Below are positions 1 to 5,918 of a DNA stretch of 5,918 nt, piece by piece. The stretch comes from an uncultured Fidelibacterota bacterium (lineage in GTDB: Bacteria; Fidelibacterota; Marinisomatia; Marinisomatales; TCS55), in the NCBI GenBank assembly GCA_913041075.1, contig CAJWGZ010000064.1, positions 1 to 5,918 of the forward strand. Reading direction: 5' to 3'. Position 1 is the stretch's first letter; every line of letters begins with the position of its first letter. Under the pieces are notes generated by a model that was given only the letters and a program-made list of their open reading frames with translations, was not told the origin of the DNA and did not search any database. The position numbers and the translations under genes are program-made.

Positions 1-1385
1 CCTTCAATTCCTTCTTCCAGTTCCACAAAGACTCCGAACTGTGTAATATTGATTACCTTACCTTTTTGCAGACTACCAACCATAAATTTTTCTTCAATTT
101 CATCCCATGGATCTGGTTCAAGTTGCTTTACGCCAAGACTAATTTTTCGCTCATCAGTGTCAATCGCTAGTACTCCTGCTTTAATTTCCTCACCAATGGA
201 ATACATTTCTGACGCATTTTTTATATGGCGCGTCCAGGACATTTCAGATACATGAATTAGGCCCTCTACTCCGGCTTCGAGTTCGACAAATGCACCATAA
301 TTGGTTAGACTCACAATTTTACCTTTAACATTAGATCCAATAGGATAATTTTTTTCAACATTCTCCCAGGGATGTGGCATCAGTTGTTTAAGGCCCAGGG
401 ATACACGCTGTTTTTCTTTATCGTAATCAATTATTTTTATCGATAATGTTTCATCCAATTTTACAACTTCGCTCGGATGATTTACCCTTCCCCACGAAAG
501 ATCTGTAATGTGCAGCAAACCATCAATCCCTCCTAGATCTATAAAAACTCCAAAATCGGTAATATTTTTTACTCTGCCCTCCATTATCTGACCAATTTCC
601 ATATCGGCCAGTAATTCTTCTCGCTTCTCTTTAAGACTATCTTCAATAATTACTTTGTGGGAAACAACGATATTTTTACGTGCTTCATTAAGTTTTACTA
701 CGCGCACCTCTAAGTCCTGATCTAAATATTGATCAAAATCCTTTATGGGCCGAACATCAATTTGACTGCCAGGTAGAAATCCTTGCAAACCATCAATATC
801 AACGATCATCCCGCCTTTAATCCTACGTAAAATTTTACAGGTAAAGATTTTTTCTTTTTCGTAAAATTCTCGAATATCCCGCCAACGACGCATAAAATCG
901 GCTTTTTCTTTTGACAGAACTAGGTTGCCGTTTCGATCCTCAAGATACTCAAGATATACTTCAATTTGGTCGCCAATTTGAGGTAGTGCATTCTGTGGAA
1001 ATTCCGAGCGATCTATCAGACCTTCAGATTTAAATCCAATATCAATTAAAATATCTTTATCATTCATCCCAATAACACGCCCAGTGAGAACCTGGTTTTC
1101 AGATATTTCAGATATAGAACCGAGGTATTGATCTTGAATATCCTCTGATACTTCAGTTTGTTCCACACTTGAATCCAAATCTTCTCTGGTTATAGTTCGG
1201 ATATCCTTGAATAATGTGGGATCGAGATAATCCACTGCAGGTAGTAAATTGTCTTCTATTTCATTTTCTTCATTTAGAGCGACCGCAGATGCATCCTCTG
1301 CGTTTGCAGAATCGTCACTGACTTCAGCAGTATTAACTACATCCATCTCTTCAACGACCAGTTCACTAGTTTTTTTCTGAGTCAT
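1..1385 (-). CDS. rpsA: Ribosomal protein bS1, 3' end cut by window edge
   Basis: This is the small-subunit protein bS1, which binds mRNA and helps load and unfold it on the 30S subunit. My reading from ATG at 1385 is open to the left edge: 461 complete codons, no stop. Residues 1 to about 95 are an acidic, Asp/Glu-rich leader. S1 (OB-fold) domains follow at about 98-162, 180-245, 265-335 and 349-420, and a fifth starts near 435 and is cut. Repeats 3 to 5 show the usual signature (DFGVFIDLGGIDGLLHITDLSW, YGAFVELEAGVEGLIHVSEMSW in pieces, FGVFVELEEGIEG). Domain 2 has the divergent 'GGMIVDIDGLQGFLPGSQID' form typical of bS1. Full-length bS1 has six domains in many bacteria, so probably 100 or more residues lie outside the window. 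The start follows cmk by 10 bases, with AGGA (1391-1394) five bases before ATG. Identity is very secure; the domain edges are approximate. Confidence 0.97.
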   Translation of the reverse strand, partial: MTQKKTSELVVEEMDVVNTAEVSDDSANAEDASAVALNEENEIEDNLLPAVDYLDPTLFKDIRTITREDLDSSVEQTEVSEDIQDQYLGSISEISENQVLTGRVIGMNDKDILIDIGFKSEGLIDRSEFPQNALPQIGDQIEVYLEYLEDRNGNLVLSKEKADFMRRWRDIREFYEKEKIFTCKILRRIKGGMIVDIDGLQGFLPGSQIDVRPIKDFDQYLDQDLEVRVVKLNEARKNIVVSHKVIIEDSLKEKREELLADMEIGQIMEGRVKNITDFGVFIDLGGIDGLLHITDLSWGRVNHPSEVVKLDETLSIKIIDYDKEKQRVSLGLKQLMPHPWENVEKNYPIGSNVKGKIVSLTNYGAFVELEAGVEGLIHVSEMSWTRHIKNASEMYSIGEEIKAGVLAIDTDERKISLGVKQLEPDPWDEIEEKFMVGSLQKGKVINITQFGVFVELEEGIE

Positions 1386-1390
1386 TTGGT

Positions 1391-1394
1391 TCCT
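1391..1394 (-). promoter_or_regulatory. Ribosome binding site of rpsA
   Basis: AGGA lies on the minus strand five bases before the rpsA ATG, inside the 10-base cmk-rpsA spacer. It supports the ATG at 1385 as the start. There is no room for a structured leader, so any autogenous control by bS1 would have to act within cmk or further upstream. Confidence 0.55.
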
Positions 1395-1395
1395 A

Positions 1396-2058
1396 TTAGT
1401 TATTTTTTTCTCTCACAAGATTAATAATTTTTCCCACTTGCTGATCAATGGATAACATCGATGTATCAATTTCAATCGCTTCATCCGCCTTCTGCAGCGG
1501 TGAGTGCGATCGCGTTGAATCTTTTTCATCCCGCCTTTTCAAATCAGTCATTACTTCTTGTAGTGACCGATTCTCGCCCATTTCATGGAGTTCCTTGAGC
1601 CTTCTTTCTGCACGCATTTTAACATCTGCAACCATAAATATTTTGAATTCTGCGTCTGGAAATACTACAGTTCCAATATCACGACCTTCAACAACACAAT
1701 TAGTCTTTTTTCCAATATTACGCTGTATTTCAACCATGGCTTCTCGTACATACTTCACCGCACTTACAGCACTTACGTTTTCGGTCACTGGCATTGAACG
1801 TATTGCCTGAGAGACATCCTCACCATCTAATTTTACAACAGTTTTAGCTCCCTGATCATAAATGTCCAATTCTAGTTCATCAACAACCTGGCAAACAGAA
1901 TCATAATCATCCAGATCGGTGTTTGATCGTAATAACGCTAGGGTTACAGCACGATACATGGCACCTGTGTCTAAGTAAGTCATTTTCAATTTCTTTGCTA
2001 CCATTTTAGCGGTAGTGCTTTTACCAGATGCGGCAGGACCATCAATAGCGACAATCAT
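1396..2058 (-). CDS. cmk: (d)CMP kinase (cytidylate kinase)
   Basis: Cytosolic enzyme that transfers a phosphate from ATP to CMP or dCMP, giving CDP/dCDP for RNA, DNA and lipid precursors. At 220 residues it is of normal length. The Walker A loop GPAASGKST is at residues 7-15. YLDTGAMYRAVTL (28-40) carries the CMP-contacting Thr31 and Arg36, equivalent to Ser36 and Arg41 of the E. coli enzyme. The middle part (about 40-110) is the CMP-kinase insert and includes VSAVSAVKYVREAMVEIQR. VVEGRDIGT (122-130) carries Arg126-Asp127, and RRDEKDSTR (165-173) supplies the lid Arg166, Asp170 and Arg173. All expected key residues are present. A strong AGAGGA ribosome site precedes the ATG. The gene is followed after 10 bases by rpsA, a pairing found in many bacteria, and it follows the largest gap in the window, so it may have its own promoter. 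Confidence 0.97.
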   Translation of the reverse strand: MIVAIDGPAASGKSTTAKMVAKKLKMTYLDTGAMYRAVTLALLRSNTDLDDYDSVCQVVDELELDIYDQGAKTVVKLDGEDVSQAIRSMPVTENVSAVSAVKYVREAMVEIQRNIGKKTNCVVEGRDIGTVVFPDAEFKIFMVADVKMRAERRLKELHEMGENRSLQEVMTDLKRRDEKDSTRSHSPLQKADEAIEIDTSMLSIDQQVGKIINLVREKNN

Positions 2059-2062
2059 GCAA

Positions 2063-2068
2063 TCCTCT
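2063..2068 (-). promoter_or_regulatory. Ribosome binding site of cmk
   Basis: AGAGGA on the minus strand ends four bases before the cmk ATG. It is one of the best anti-Shine-Dalgarno matches in the window and fixes the start at 2058, directly ahead of the P-loop strand MIVAIDGPAASGKST. Confidence 0.65.
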
Positions 2069-2082
2069 TCTCAAATAGCCGG

Positions 2083-2113
2083 CAAATTTACTATTCACTT
2101 GATAGAAAACCAA
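2083..2113 (-). promoter_or_regulatory. Candidate promoter for cmk-rpsA
   Basis: The minus strand of the 98-base rluB-cmk gap contains TAAATTTG (2083-2090), a full match to the Bacteroidota -7 element TAnnTTTG. TTGG lies 19 bases upstream (2110-2113), near where that family's TTG-type -33 element sits. Read as a classic sigma-70 site it is TTGGTT, 17 bases, TAAATT, a mediocre match with ideal spacing. Transcription would begin some 20 bases before the cmk ATG, leaving room for the AGAGGA ribosome site. The sequence is AT-rich, so a chance match is quite possible; whether the Bacteroidota rule applies depends on the unproven lineage. Confidence 0.35.
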
Positions 2114-2156
2114 TGAATTGGGAAATAAATCAATAATAAGAAGAATACCTAATTTT

Positions 2157-2864
2157 CTATTTTGTGAACGACTGGATCTTCCGCAATTCATTGTGATCTA
2201 ATGACCGGTATTGCCCTAAGGGAAGGTGTCCTAAGTCCAAACCGGCATATTGAACTCTTTTTAAAGAAAATAACTTGTGATCTATCGCATGAAATAATCG
2301 TCTAATTTCGCGATTTTTACCATGGTGAAGTTCCAATATAACTAAAGTTCTTTTTTTACTTTTTTTCTGACTAATGATATTGGCTTTTCCCCATTCACCA
2401 GCACCGATAAAAATACCATTTTTTATTTTGCTAATATTTTTTTGATCCAATGGTCGGTCTATTATTGCTTCATAAATCTTGGGCACGCGATTCCTGGGGT
2501 GCATTAACCTATTGGCCAAGTCACCATTGTTGGTTACAAGTAATAACCCAGTGGTATTTTTATCCAATCTGCCAATAGGAAATACCCTATTTTCTTTGGG
2601 CAATAAGTCAGCAACCGATAGCCTATTTTGTGGATCATTCATCGTCGTAATAATACCCATTGGTTTATTAAACATTAGAACTACCGTTTTATTATTTATT
2701 TGAATGTTTTTTCCATCATATTTTACAATATCATTTTCTTTAATATCATAGGCAGGGTCAGTAACTACAATATTATTGACCGTAATCATAGCTGCTTTAA
2801 TTAAGCGGTCTGATCCGCGCCGGGATGCGATCCCAGATTGAGCTAGATATTTATTTAAACGCAT
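2157..2864 (-). CDS. rluB: rRNA pseudouridine synthase, RsuA/RluB/RluE/RluF family
   Basis: Isomerises a specific uridine of ribosomal RNA to pseudouridine; by analogy with other scpB neighbours the target is probably 23S helix 89 (RluB type), but the sequence alone cannot separate RluB from RsuA, RluE or RluF. The protein has 235 residues. An S4 RNA-binding domain covers about 1-50 (MRLNKYLAQSGIASRR at the very start). The catalytic domain follows, with VVLMFNKPMGIITT at 61-74, the catalytic motif GRLDKNTTGLLLVTNNGDL at 98-116 with Asp101 as nucleophile, and the family's C-terminal block HGKNREIRRLFHAIDHK (181-197) with LKRVQYAGLDLGHLPLGQYR (201-220). There is no long basic C-terminal tail of the E. 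coli RluB type. The start lies six bases after the scpB stop and has no visible Shine-Dalgarno site, so translation probably depends on ribosomes finishing scpB. It ends with TAG, followed by the 98-base gap before cmk. Confidence 0.93.
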   Translation of the reverse strand: MRLNKYLAQSGIASRRGSDRLIKAAMITVNNIVVTDPAYDIKENDIVKYDGKNIQINNKTVVLMFNKPMGIITTMNDPQNRLSVADLLPKENRVFPIGRLDKNTTGLLLVTNNGDLANRLMHPRNRVPKIYEAIIDRPLDQKNISKIKNGIFIGAGEWGKANIISQKKSKKRTLVILELHHGKNREIRRLFHAIDHKLFSLKRVQYAGLDLGHLPLGQYRSLDHNELRKIQSFTK

Positions 2865-2870
2865 TAAGAA

Positions 2871-3506
2871 TTATGTTTGTGCTGTTGCACCGGTTGCCAG
2901 ATCATCTGGCGAAATATCTGGAGGTTGCTCGGATGGTTTTAATTGCAGTTCCATTAATTTCATTTTTTCTGCTGCATCTCCATCATTTAAGTCCGCTATT
3001 TCCTTTAATTTTGGTAAATCAGATATTCTATTCACCCCAAAGTTTTCGAGGAATTTATCGGTTGTTGCATATAACAGAGGGCGGCCAGGCCCTTCATCGC
3101 GGCCTTTTATCCGAACAAGGCTTTTAGATAATAATGTCTTGATCACTCCACTACAGTCAACCCCACGAATCGACTCTACATTAAACCTACTTATCGGCTG
3201 TTTATACGCAATTATCGCCAAGGTTTCCAAAGCGGCAGTTGATAATGCTAGTTTACCGCTTTTATCAAGCATACGTTTTATCCATATGTCAAATTCAGGT
3301 AGTGTTGTTAACTGGAAACCACCAGCAATCCCTTGAATTCTGAAGGATCGATTGGCCTTTTCATAATGACGATTAAGTTCTTTTACGGCGTTATCCAATT
3401 TCGGTGGATCAGTTTCAAATATCAGGTTAATACGGGTCTGGGTGAGGGGTTCTGGTGATGCAAAAAGCAGAGCTTCAACTATTTGAATCTCCTCAGATAA
3501 ATTCAT
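2871..3506 (-). CDS. scpB: Segregation and condensation protein B
   Basis: ScpB is the KITE subunit of the SMC-ScpAB condensin; it forms a dimer that grips the middle of ScpA and helps compact and separate sister chromosomes. The 211-residue protein has the two winged-helix regions of the family: an N-terminal one (about 5-80, beginning IQIVEALLFASPEPLT) and a second (about 85-165). The second contains the family signature LSTAALETLAIIAYKQPISR (88-107), then VESIRGVDCSGVIKTLL (110-126) and GRDEGPGRPLLYATTDKFLE (135-154). The tail after about 180 is polar, rich in Pro, Asp and Thr, and probably unfolded. The gene starts three bases after the scpA stop. A weak GGAAG sits eight bases ahead of the ATG within the end of scpA, which fits coupled, near-equal synthesis of the two partners. 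Confidence 0.97.
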   Translation of the reverse strand: MNLSEEIQIVEALLFASPEPLTQTRINLIFETDPPKLDNAVKELNRHYEKANRSFRIQGIAGGFQLTTLPEFDIWIKRMLDKSGKLALSTAALETLAIIAYKQPISRFNVESIRGVDCSGVIKTLLSKSLVRIKGRDEGPGRPLLYATTDKFLENFGVNRISDLPKLKEIADLNDGDAAEKMKLMELQLKPSEQPPDISPDDLATGATAQT

Positions 3507-3509
3507 TTT

Positions 3510-4232
3510 TTACGCTTCCGCCCCAAGTCTTTGCATTTCCATCTCACCAAATAGGTCATTTTGAATTACAATTATCTGGCGCATTCGAACTAATTCCAAT
3601 ACAGCTAAGAATGTTACAACAACTTCTAATTTAGTTTTTAATTTTTTGATCAAAGCAGAAAAACGAAGACGTCCATCTATGTCAAAGGAACGGGATATTA
3701 ATGCTTTTTGGTCACCCAAATGCACTTGTTCACGATGTAGCTCATATGGCTGAATAACAGGCATATTATCCATAGCATTTTTAAATAATCGCGCAATTTC
3801 ATATAAGGTAACATCTTTTAAATATGCTGCAGTATCCTCTTCCAGATCTGGAGAATTCATTTCAAAACCGCGGGGATGGTATTGCCCTCGTTCCATGGCT
3901 AATTTATCCAGATCATTTGCCATCTCCTTGAATCGTTGGTACTCGAGCAGTTGTTGCACTAATTCCGCGCGTGGATCTTCAACTTCATCTTCATCGCCTA
4001 ATTGCGGTTTGGGTAAAAGCATTTTTGCCTTAATTCGCATAAGGGTGGCAGCCATGAGAATAAATTCACCCGCGACATTCAAGTTCAATGTTTGCATCAT
4101 GTCTAGAGTTTCCATGTATTCCGCTGTTATCCGTGCTATGGGTATATCGTAAACATCAATTTCATCGCGGCGGATGAAGTACAATAGCAGATCCAGAGGT
4201 CCTGTGAAGTTCTCTAGCTTTACCTTATACAT
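3510..4232 (-). CDS. scpA: Segregation and condensation protein A (kleisin)
   Basis: ScpA is the kleisin that bridges the two heads of the SMC dimer and closes the condensin ring around DNA. The 240-residue protein begins with the diagnostic FTGPLDLLLYFIRRDEIDVY (9-28) and DIPIARITAEYM (29-40), the N-terminal helical part that binds the SMC neck. LNVAGEFILMAATLMRIKAK (51-70) and MLLPKP (71-76) follow, then an acidic linker (DEDEVEDPRAE, about 80-90) and the helical middle that ScpB holds. The C-terminal winged helix (about 185-240, including VVVTFLAVLELVRMRQI and VIQNDLFGEM) should bind the SMC head. It starts one base after the trpS stop, with AAGG six bases before the ATG. No smc gene lies in the window, which is common, since smc is usually elsewhere on the chromosome. 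Confidence 0.97.
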   Translation of the reverse strand: MYKVKLENFTGPLDLLLYFIRRDEIDVYDIPIARITAEYMETLDMMQTLNLNVAGEFILMAATLMRIKAKMLLPKPQLGDEDEVEDPRAELVQQLLEYQRFKEMANDLDKLAMERGQYHPRGFEMNSPDLEEDTAAYLKDVTLYEIARLFKNAMDNMPVIQPYELHREQVHLGDQKALISRSFDIDGRLRFSALIKKLKTKLEVVVTFLAVLELVRMRQIIVIQNDLFGEMEMQRLGAEA

Positions 4233-4233
4233 A

Positions 4234-5205
4234 TTAGACCTTGTAATTTAAGCCCGTTACTTTTCTCACTTTACTGAGAATTTGATCAGCTACTGCACTT
4301 GCTTTATTGGACCCATTTAACAGTTGTTCATAAACATAATCCATATGACCTGATAAGTATTCTCTTTTTTCCCTGAACGGACGGAAATACTCTATTATTG
4401 TTTCAAAAAGTTCCTTTTTTACATCTCCGTACTGCAGACCAGGACTAAGAAATCTTCCCTTTAAATCTTTTTTACCTTTTTCATCTAAAAATAATACAAA
4501 CAGCTGGAATAAAGGTGATTTAATATCTTTTGGTTCAGCGACTGGTGTAGAGTCAGTTACGATCGACATAATCTGTTTACGAATGAATTTTTCATCACCG
4601 AAAATAGGAATTGTGTTATTATAGGATTTACTCATTTTTTGCCCATCGATTCCAGGAACGAGTTGCGTTTCCTGCTCAATATCTGGTTCAGGTACCACCA
4701 AAGTCTCACCATAGGTGTTGTTAAATTTTATGGCAATATCCCTGGTCATTTCCAAATGTTGTTTTTGATCCTTGCCAACTGGCACAATATCTCCTCCAAA
4801 ACACAAAATATCTGAGGCCATAAGTATTGGATAACTGAATAAACCCATATTAGGTGTGATTCCTTTGGAAATTTTGTCCTTATACGAGGTTGAACGTTCA
4901 ATAAGGCCAACATTGGTTACATTGGAAATGATCCAAGTGAATTCGGTCACCTGTGATACATCTCCCTGAATCCAAAATGTAGATTTTTCAGGATCCAGGC
5001 CTAGTGCAATAAAATCAAGAGCAGCATTAATTGTATTGTTCTCAAGAATACTTGGATCCTGAATTGTGGTCATGGCGTGATAATTCACAATAAATGAAAA
5101 AAGATCATTTTCTTTTTGATAACGGATCATGCGGCTCATCATGCCAAAGTAATTCCCCAGGTGTAAATATCCTGATGGTTGAATACCGCTGAGCACACGT
5201 TTCAA
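4234..5205 (-). CDS. trpS: Tryptophanyl-tRNA synthetase, TTG start
   Basis: Class I aminoacyl-tRNA synthetase that activates tryptophan with ATP and charges tRNA-Trp in the cytosol. It has 323 residues, as usual for the bacterial enzyme. The HIGH-type motif is SGYLHLGNY (11-19), the KMSKS loop is at 190-194 within GIDGQKMSKSYNN, and the tryptophan-recognising Asp132 stands in MASDILCFGGDIVPVGKDQ (129-147), at the same number as in the Bacillus enzyme. IERSTSYKDK (102-111) and the helical C-terminal part are also regular. The start codon is TTG: no in-frame ATG lies nearby, and the reading MKRVLSGIQPSG from TTG matches the family's usual beginning. The GTG three codons later would cut into the first strand. 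AGGGG, overlapping the stop codon of the HNH gene, stands eight bases upstream. The gene sits 11 bases after that stop and one base before scpA. Confidence 0.97.
   Translation of the reverse strand: MKRVLSGIQPSGYLHLGNYFGMMSRMIRYQKENDLFSFIVNYHAMTTIQDPSILENNTINAALDFIALGLDPEKSTFWIQGDVSQVTEFTWIISNVTNVGLIERSTSYKDKISKGITPNMGLFSYPILMASDILCFGGDIVPVGKDQKQHLEMTRDIAIKFNNTYGETLVVPEPDIEQETQLVPGIDGQKMSKSYNNTIPIFGDEKFIRKQIMSIVTDSTPVAEPKDIKSPLFQLFVLFLDEKGKKDLKGRFLSPGLQYGDVKKELFETIIEYFRPFREKREYLSGHMDYVYEQLLNGSNKASAVADQILSKVRKVTGLNYKV
4239..4242 (-). promoter_or_regulatory. Ribosome binding site of scpA
   Basis: AAGG lies six bases before the scpA ATG, inside the last codons of trpS. Together with the TAATATG junction it fits termination and restart by the same ribosomes. 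Confidence 0.5.
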
Positions 5206-5213
5206 TGTTTATG

Positions 5214-5218
5214 CCCCT
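5214..5218 (-). promoter_or_regulatory. Ribosome binding site deciding the trpS TTG start
   Basis: AGGGG on the minus strand shares bases with the TAG stop of the upstream HNH gene and lies eight bases before the TTG at 5205. It is the only good ribosome site in this junction and supports TTG rather than the GTG nine bases further on. Confidence 0.6.
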
Positions 5219-5756
5219 AAAATGCTTCCAAAAATAGGTATGGTTTCCACGAAGATTGCGATTCCTGAATGAAGTGCTGAAAATAATGTATTCTGTTTGG
5301 TTTCTGAGGATACTTTAATAGGGGCATATTGGCTTCTTCGGGAGTTCTGTTCCCCTTTTTCCTATTACATTTTTGACACGCAGTTACCAAATTATCCCAC
5401 GACTCACTCCCACCACGTTCTTTTGGTATGATATGATCTATTGTCAGAGGGTTAGATTTATTCGCACAATACTGGCACTGGTGTTTGTCACGCAGGAGAA
5501 TATTTTTCCTGCTCAAAACCACATTCATACTATTGTAGTTAATATAATCTTTCAATTTAACAATGCTCGGCAAGGGTAAAATCCTACTGGGGGAATGAAT
5601 AAGATCGGCATATGTTTCGATAACGTCCACTTTATCCAGAAAAAATAAACAGATGGCACGTTTTGATGTAGTAATTGTCATGGGGGCATAGCTTGAGTTC
5701 AGAACTAGAACTGCACGATTTAATAATGATCCATTTTTAGATGGATAATTCTTCAT
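5217..5756 (-). CDS. HNH endonuclease family protein
   Basis: Small predicted metal-dependent nuclease; its substrate is unknown. From ATG at 5756 it has 179 residues. Residues 13-45 (NRAVLVLNSSYAPMTITTSK onward) form the N-terminal part found in a widespread, mostly uncharacterised chromosomal HNH family. The nuclease core runs from about 90 to 140: zinc-type pair Cys94-x-x-Cys97, then LTIDHIIPKERGG (105-117) with Asp107-His108, WDNLV with Asn122, and Cys127-x-x-Cys130-Asn131 followed by RKKGNRTPEEA. His108, Asn122 and Asn131 are the expected catalytic and metal positions, and both cysteine pairs are intact. The start was chosen because ATG at 5756 overlaps the stop of the preceding gene as ATGA. 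A longer reading from TTG at 5789 would add 11 codons that lie wholly inside the upstream gene. AGGA is present only two bases before the ATG, closer than ideal. I see no signal peptide. Not obviously a homing or restriction enzyme, given its housekeeping surroundings. Confidence 0.9.
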   Translation of the reverse strand: MKNYPSKNGSLLNRAVLVLNSSYAPMTITTSKRAICLFFLDKVDVIETYADLIHSPSRILPLPSIVKLKDYINYNSMNVVLSRKNILLRDKHQCQYCANKSNPLTIDHIIPKERGGSESWDNLVTACQKCNRKKGNRTPEEANMPLLKYPQKPNRIHYFQHFIQESQSSWKPYLFLEAF

Positions 5757-5918
5757 GTTCCTAAAATTGGTTCCATTGATACTGAGCAAGCATACTTATT
5801 TTTCAATTCGCTGTTAAAATTTGGTGCACTAGAGTCGAAACTCTCTTCTTTAACCCAGCCTTGCGCATGTAGAAAATATCCATTTTCCTCAGCAAGCGCA
5901 ACGTGAGTAATCTTACCA
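5753..5918 (-). CDS. NlpC/P60-family peptidase, C-terminal fragment
   Basis: The open frame enters from the right edge and ends at TGA (5753-5755); 54 residues are visible. It reads GKITHVALAEENGYFLHAQG, then WVKEESFDSSAPNFNSELKN and a short tail ending in EPILGT. This matches the end of NlpC/P60 (C40) cysteine peptidases, which cut peptide bonds in peptidoglycan stem peptides outside the cytoplasmic membrane. The His in THVAL (fragment residue 5) would be the catalytic His and the His in FLHA (residue 17) the third member of the triad. Their spacing of 12 residues equals that of His119 and His131 in E. coli MepS. The catalytic Cys, any signal peptide and any SH3-like domain lie outside the window. 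The fragment has no stop in 54 codons and joins the HNH gene by an ATGA overlap, which supports it as a real gene end. The family call rests on a short stretch. Confidence 0.75.
   Translation of the reverse strand, partial: GKITHVALAEENGYFLHAQGWVKEESFDSSAPNFNSELKNKYACSVSMEPILGT

Noticed and set aside
49..255. Plus-strand open frames here and at 1448-1810, 2479-2703, 2825-3127, 3139-3336, 3895-4152 and 5373-5579.
   Set aside because: Each lies antisense to a well-conserved minus-strand gene and its translation shows no recognisable domain.
1..420. Imperfect repeats in the DNA of the rpsA region.
   Set aside because: They are the successive S1 domains of one protein, similar in amino-acid sequence but diverged in DNA; not a DNA repeat element.
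2097..2115. CCAA-TTCA-TTGG hairpin followed by TTTTCT on the minus strand, as a terminator after the pseudouridine synthase.
   Set aside because: The stem has only four to five AT-mixed pairs and the T run is short; too weak for an intrinsic terminator. It also overlaps the candidate -33 element.
2340..2370. Two A7 runs on the minus strand within the pseudouridine synthase gene, as a programmed frameshift site.
   Set aside because: The in-frame codons are AAA AAA AGT AAA AAA AGA and do not form a proper X XXY YYZ heptamer. The zero frame continues through the conserved C-terminal block, so no shift is needed.
5757..5789. Eleven-codon N-terminal extension of the HNH protein from TTG at 5789.
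   Set aside because: These bases code for the end of the upstream peptidase. The ATG at 5756 makes the standard ATGA overlap and still includes the whole conserved HNH region.
5761..5793. Ten-codon minus-strand frame MLAQYQWNQF ahead of the HNH-trpS pair, containing one Trp, as a possible attenuator-like leader peptide.
   Set aside because: It lies wholly inside the peptidase reading frame in another phase, has no ribosome site, and a single Trp codon without a terminator/antiterminator pair is not an attenuator.

Overview
This window is one compact block of housekeeping genes, all read from the minus strand. In transcription order (right to left) it holds: the last 54 codons of an NlpC/P60-type peptidase, a small HNH endonuclease, tryptophanyl-tRNA synthetase (trpS), scpA, scpB, an RsuA/RluB-type pseudouridine synthase, cytidylate kinase (cmk), and the first 461 codons of ribosomal protein bS1 (rpsA). 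The peptidase is cut by the right edge and rpsA by the left edge. I see no tRNA, rRNA, insertion sequence, CRISPR array or phage gene.

The organism is a bacterium with AT-rich DNA (clearly below 50% G+C by eye). The bS1 N-terminal half has an acidic leader followed by a first S1 domain of the 'DKDILIDIGFKSEG' kind. Together with a possible TAnnTTTG promoter, this fits the Fibrobacterota-Chlorobiota-Bacteroidota (FCB) assemblage, for example Rhodothermota/Balneolota or a Marinimicrobia-like marine lineage. That placement is inference from recalled family patterns, not from a search.

Layout: from 5918 down to 2157 the genes are packed with gaps of 1 to 11 bases, plus one 4-base ATGA overlap between the peptidase and the HNH gene. 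This is what a single transcript with coupled translation looks like. A 98-base gap (2059-2156) then separates the pseudouridine synthase from cmk and holds the only plausible internal promoter. cmk and rpsA follow with a 10-base spacer.

Functionally the cluster joins chromosome organisation (ScpA and ScpB are the kleisin and KITE subunits of the SMC condensin) with translation (TrpRS, rRNA pseudouridylation, bS1), nucleotide supply (CMP kinase) and, at the upstream end, cell-wall peptide cleavage. The scpA-scpB-rluB and cmk-rpsA linkages are known from many bacteria. The less expected parts are the HNH nuclease wedged between a peptidase and trpS, the TTG start of trpS, and the peptidase/HNH overlap. 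I found no convincing evidence of a new defence or mobile system here.
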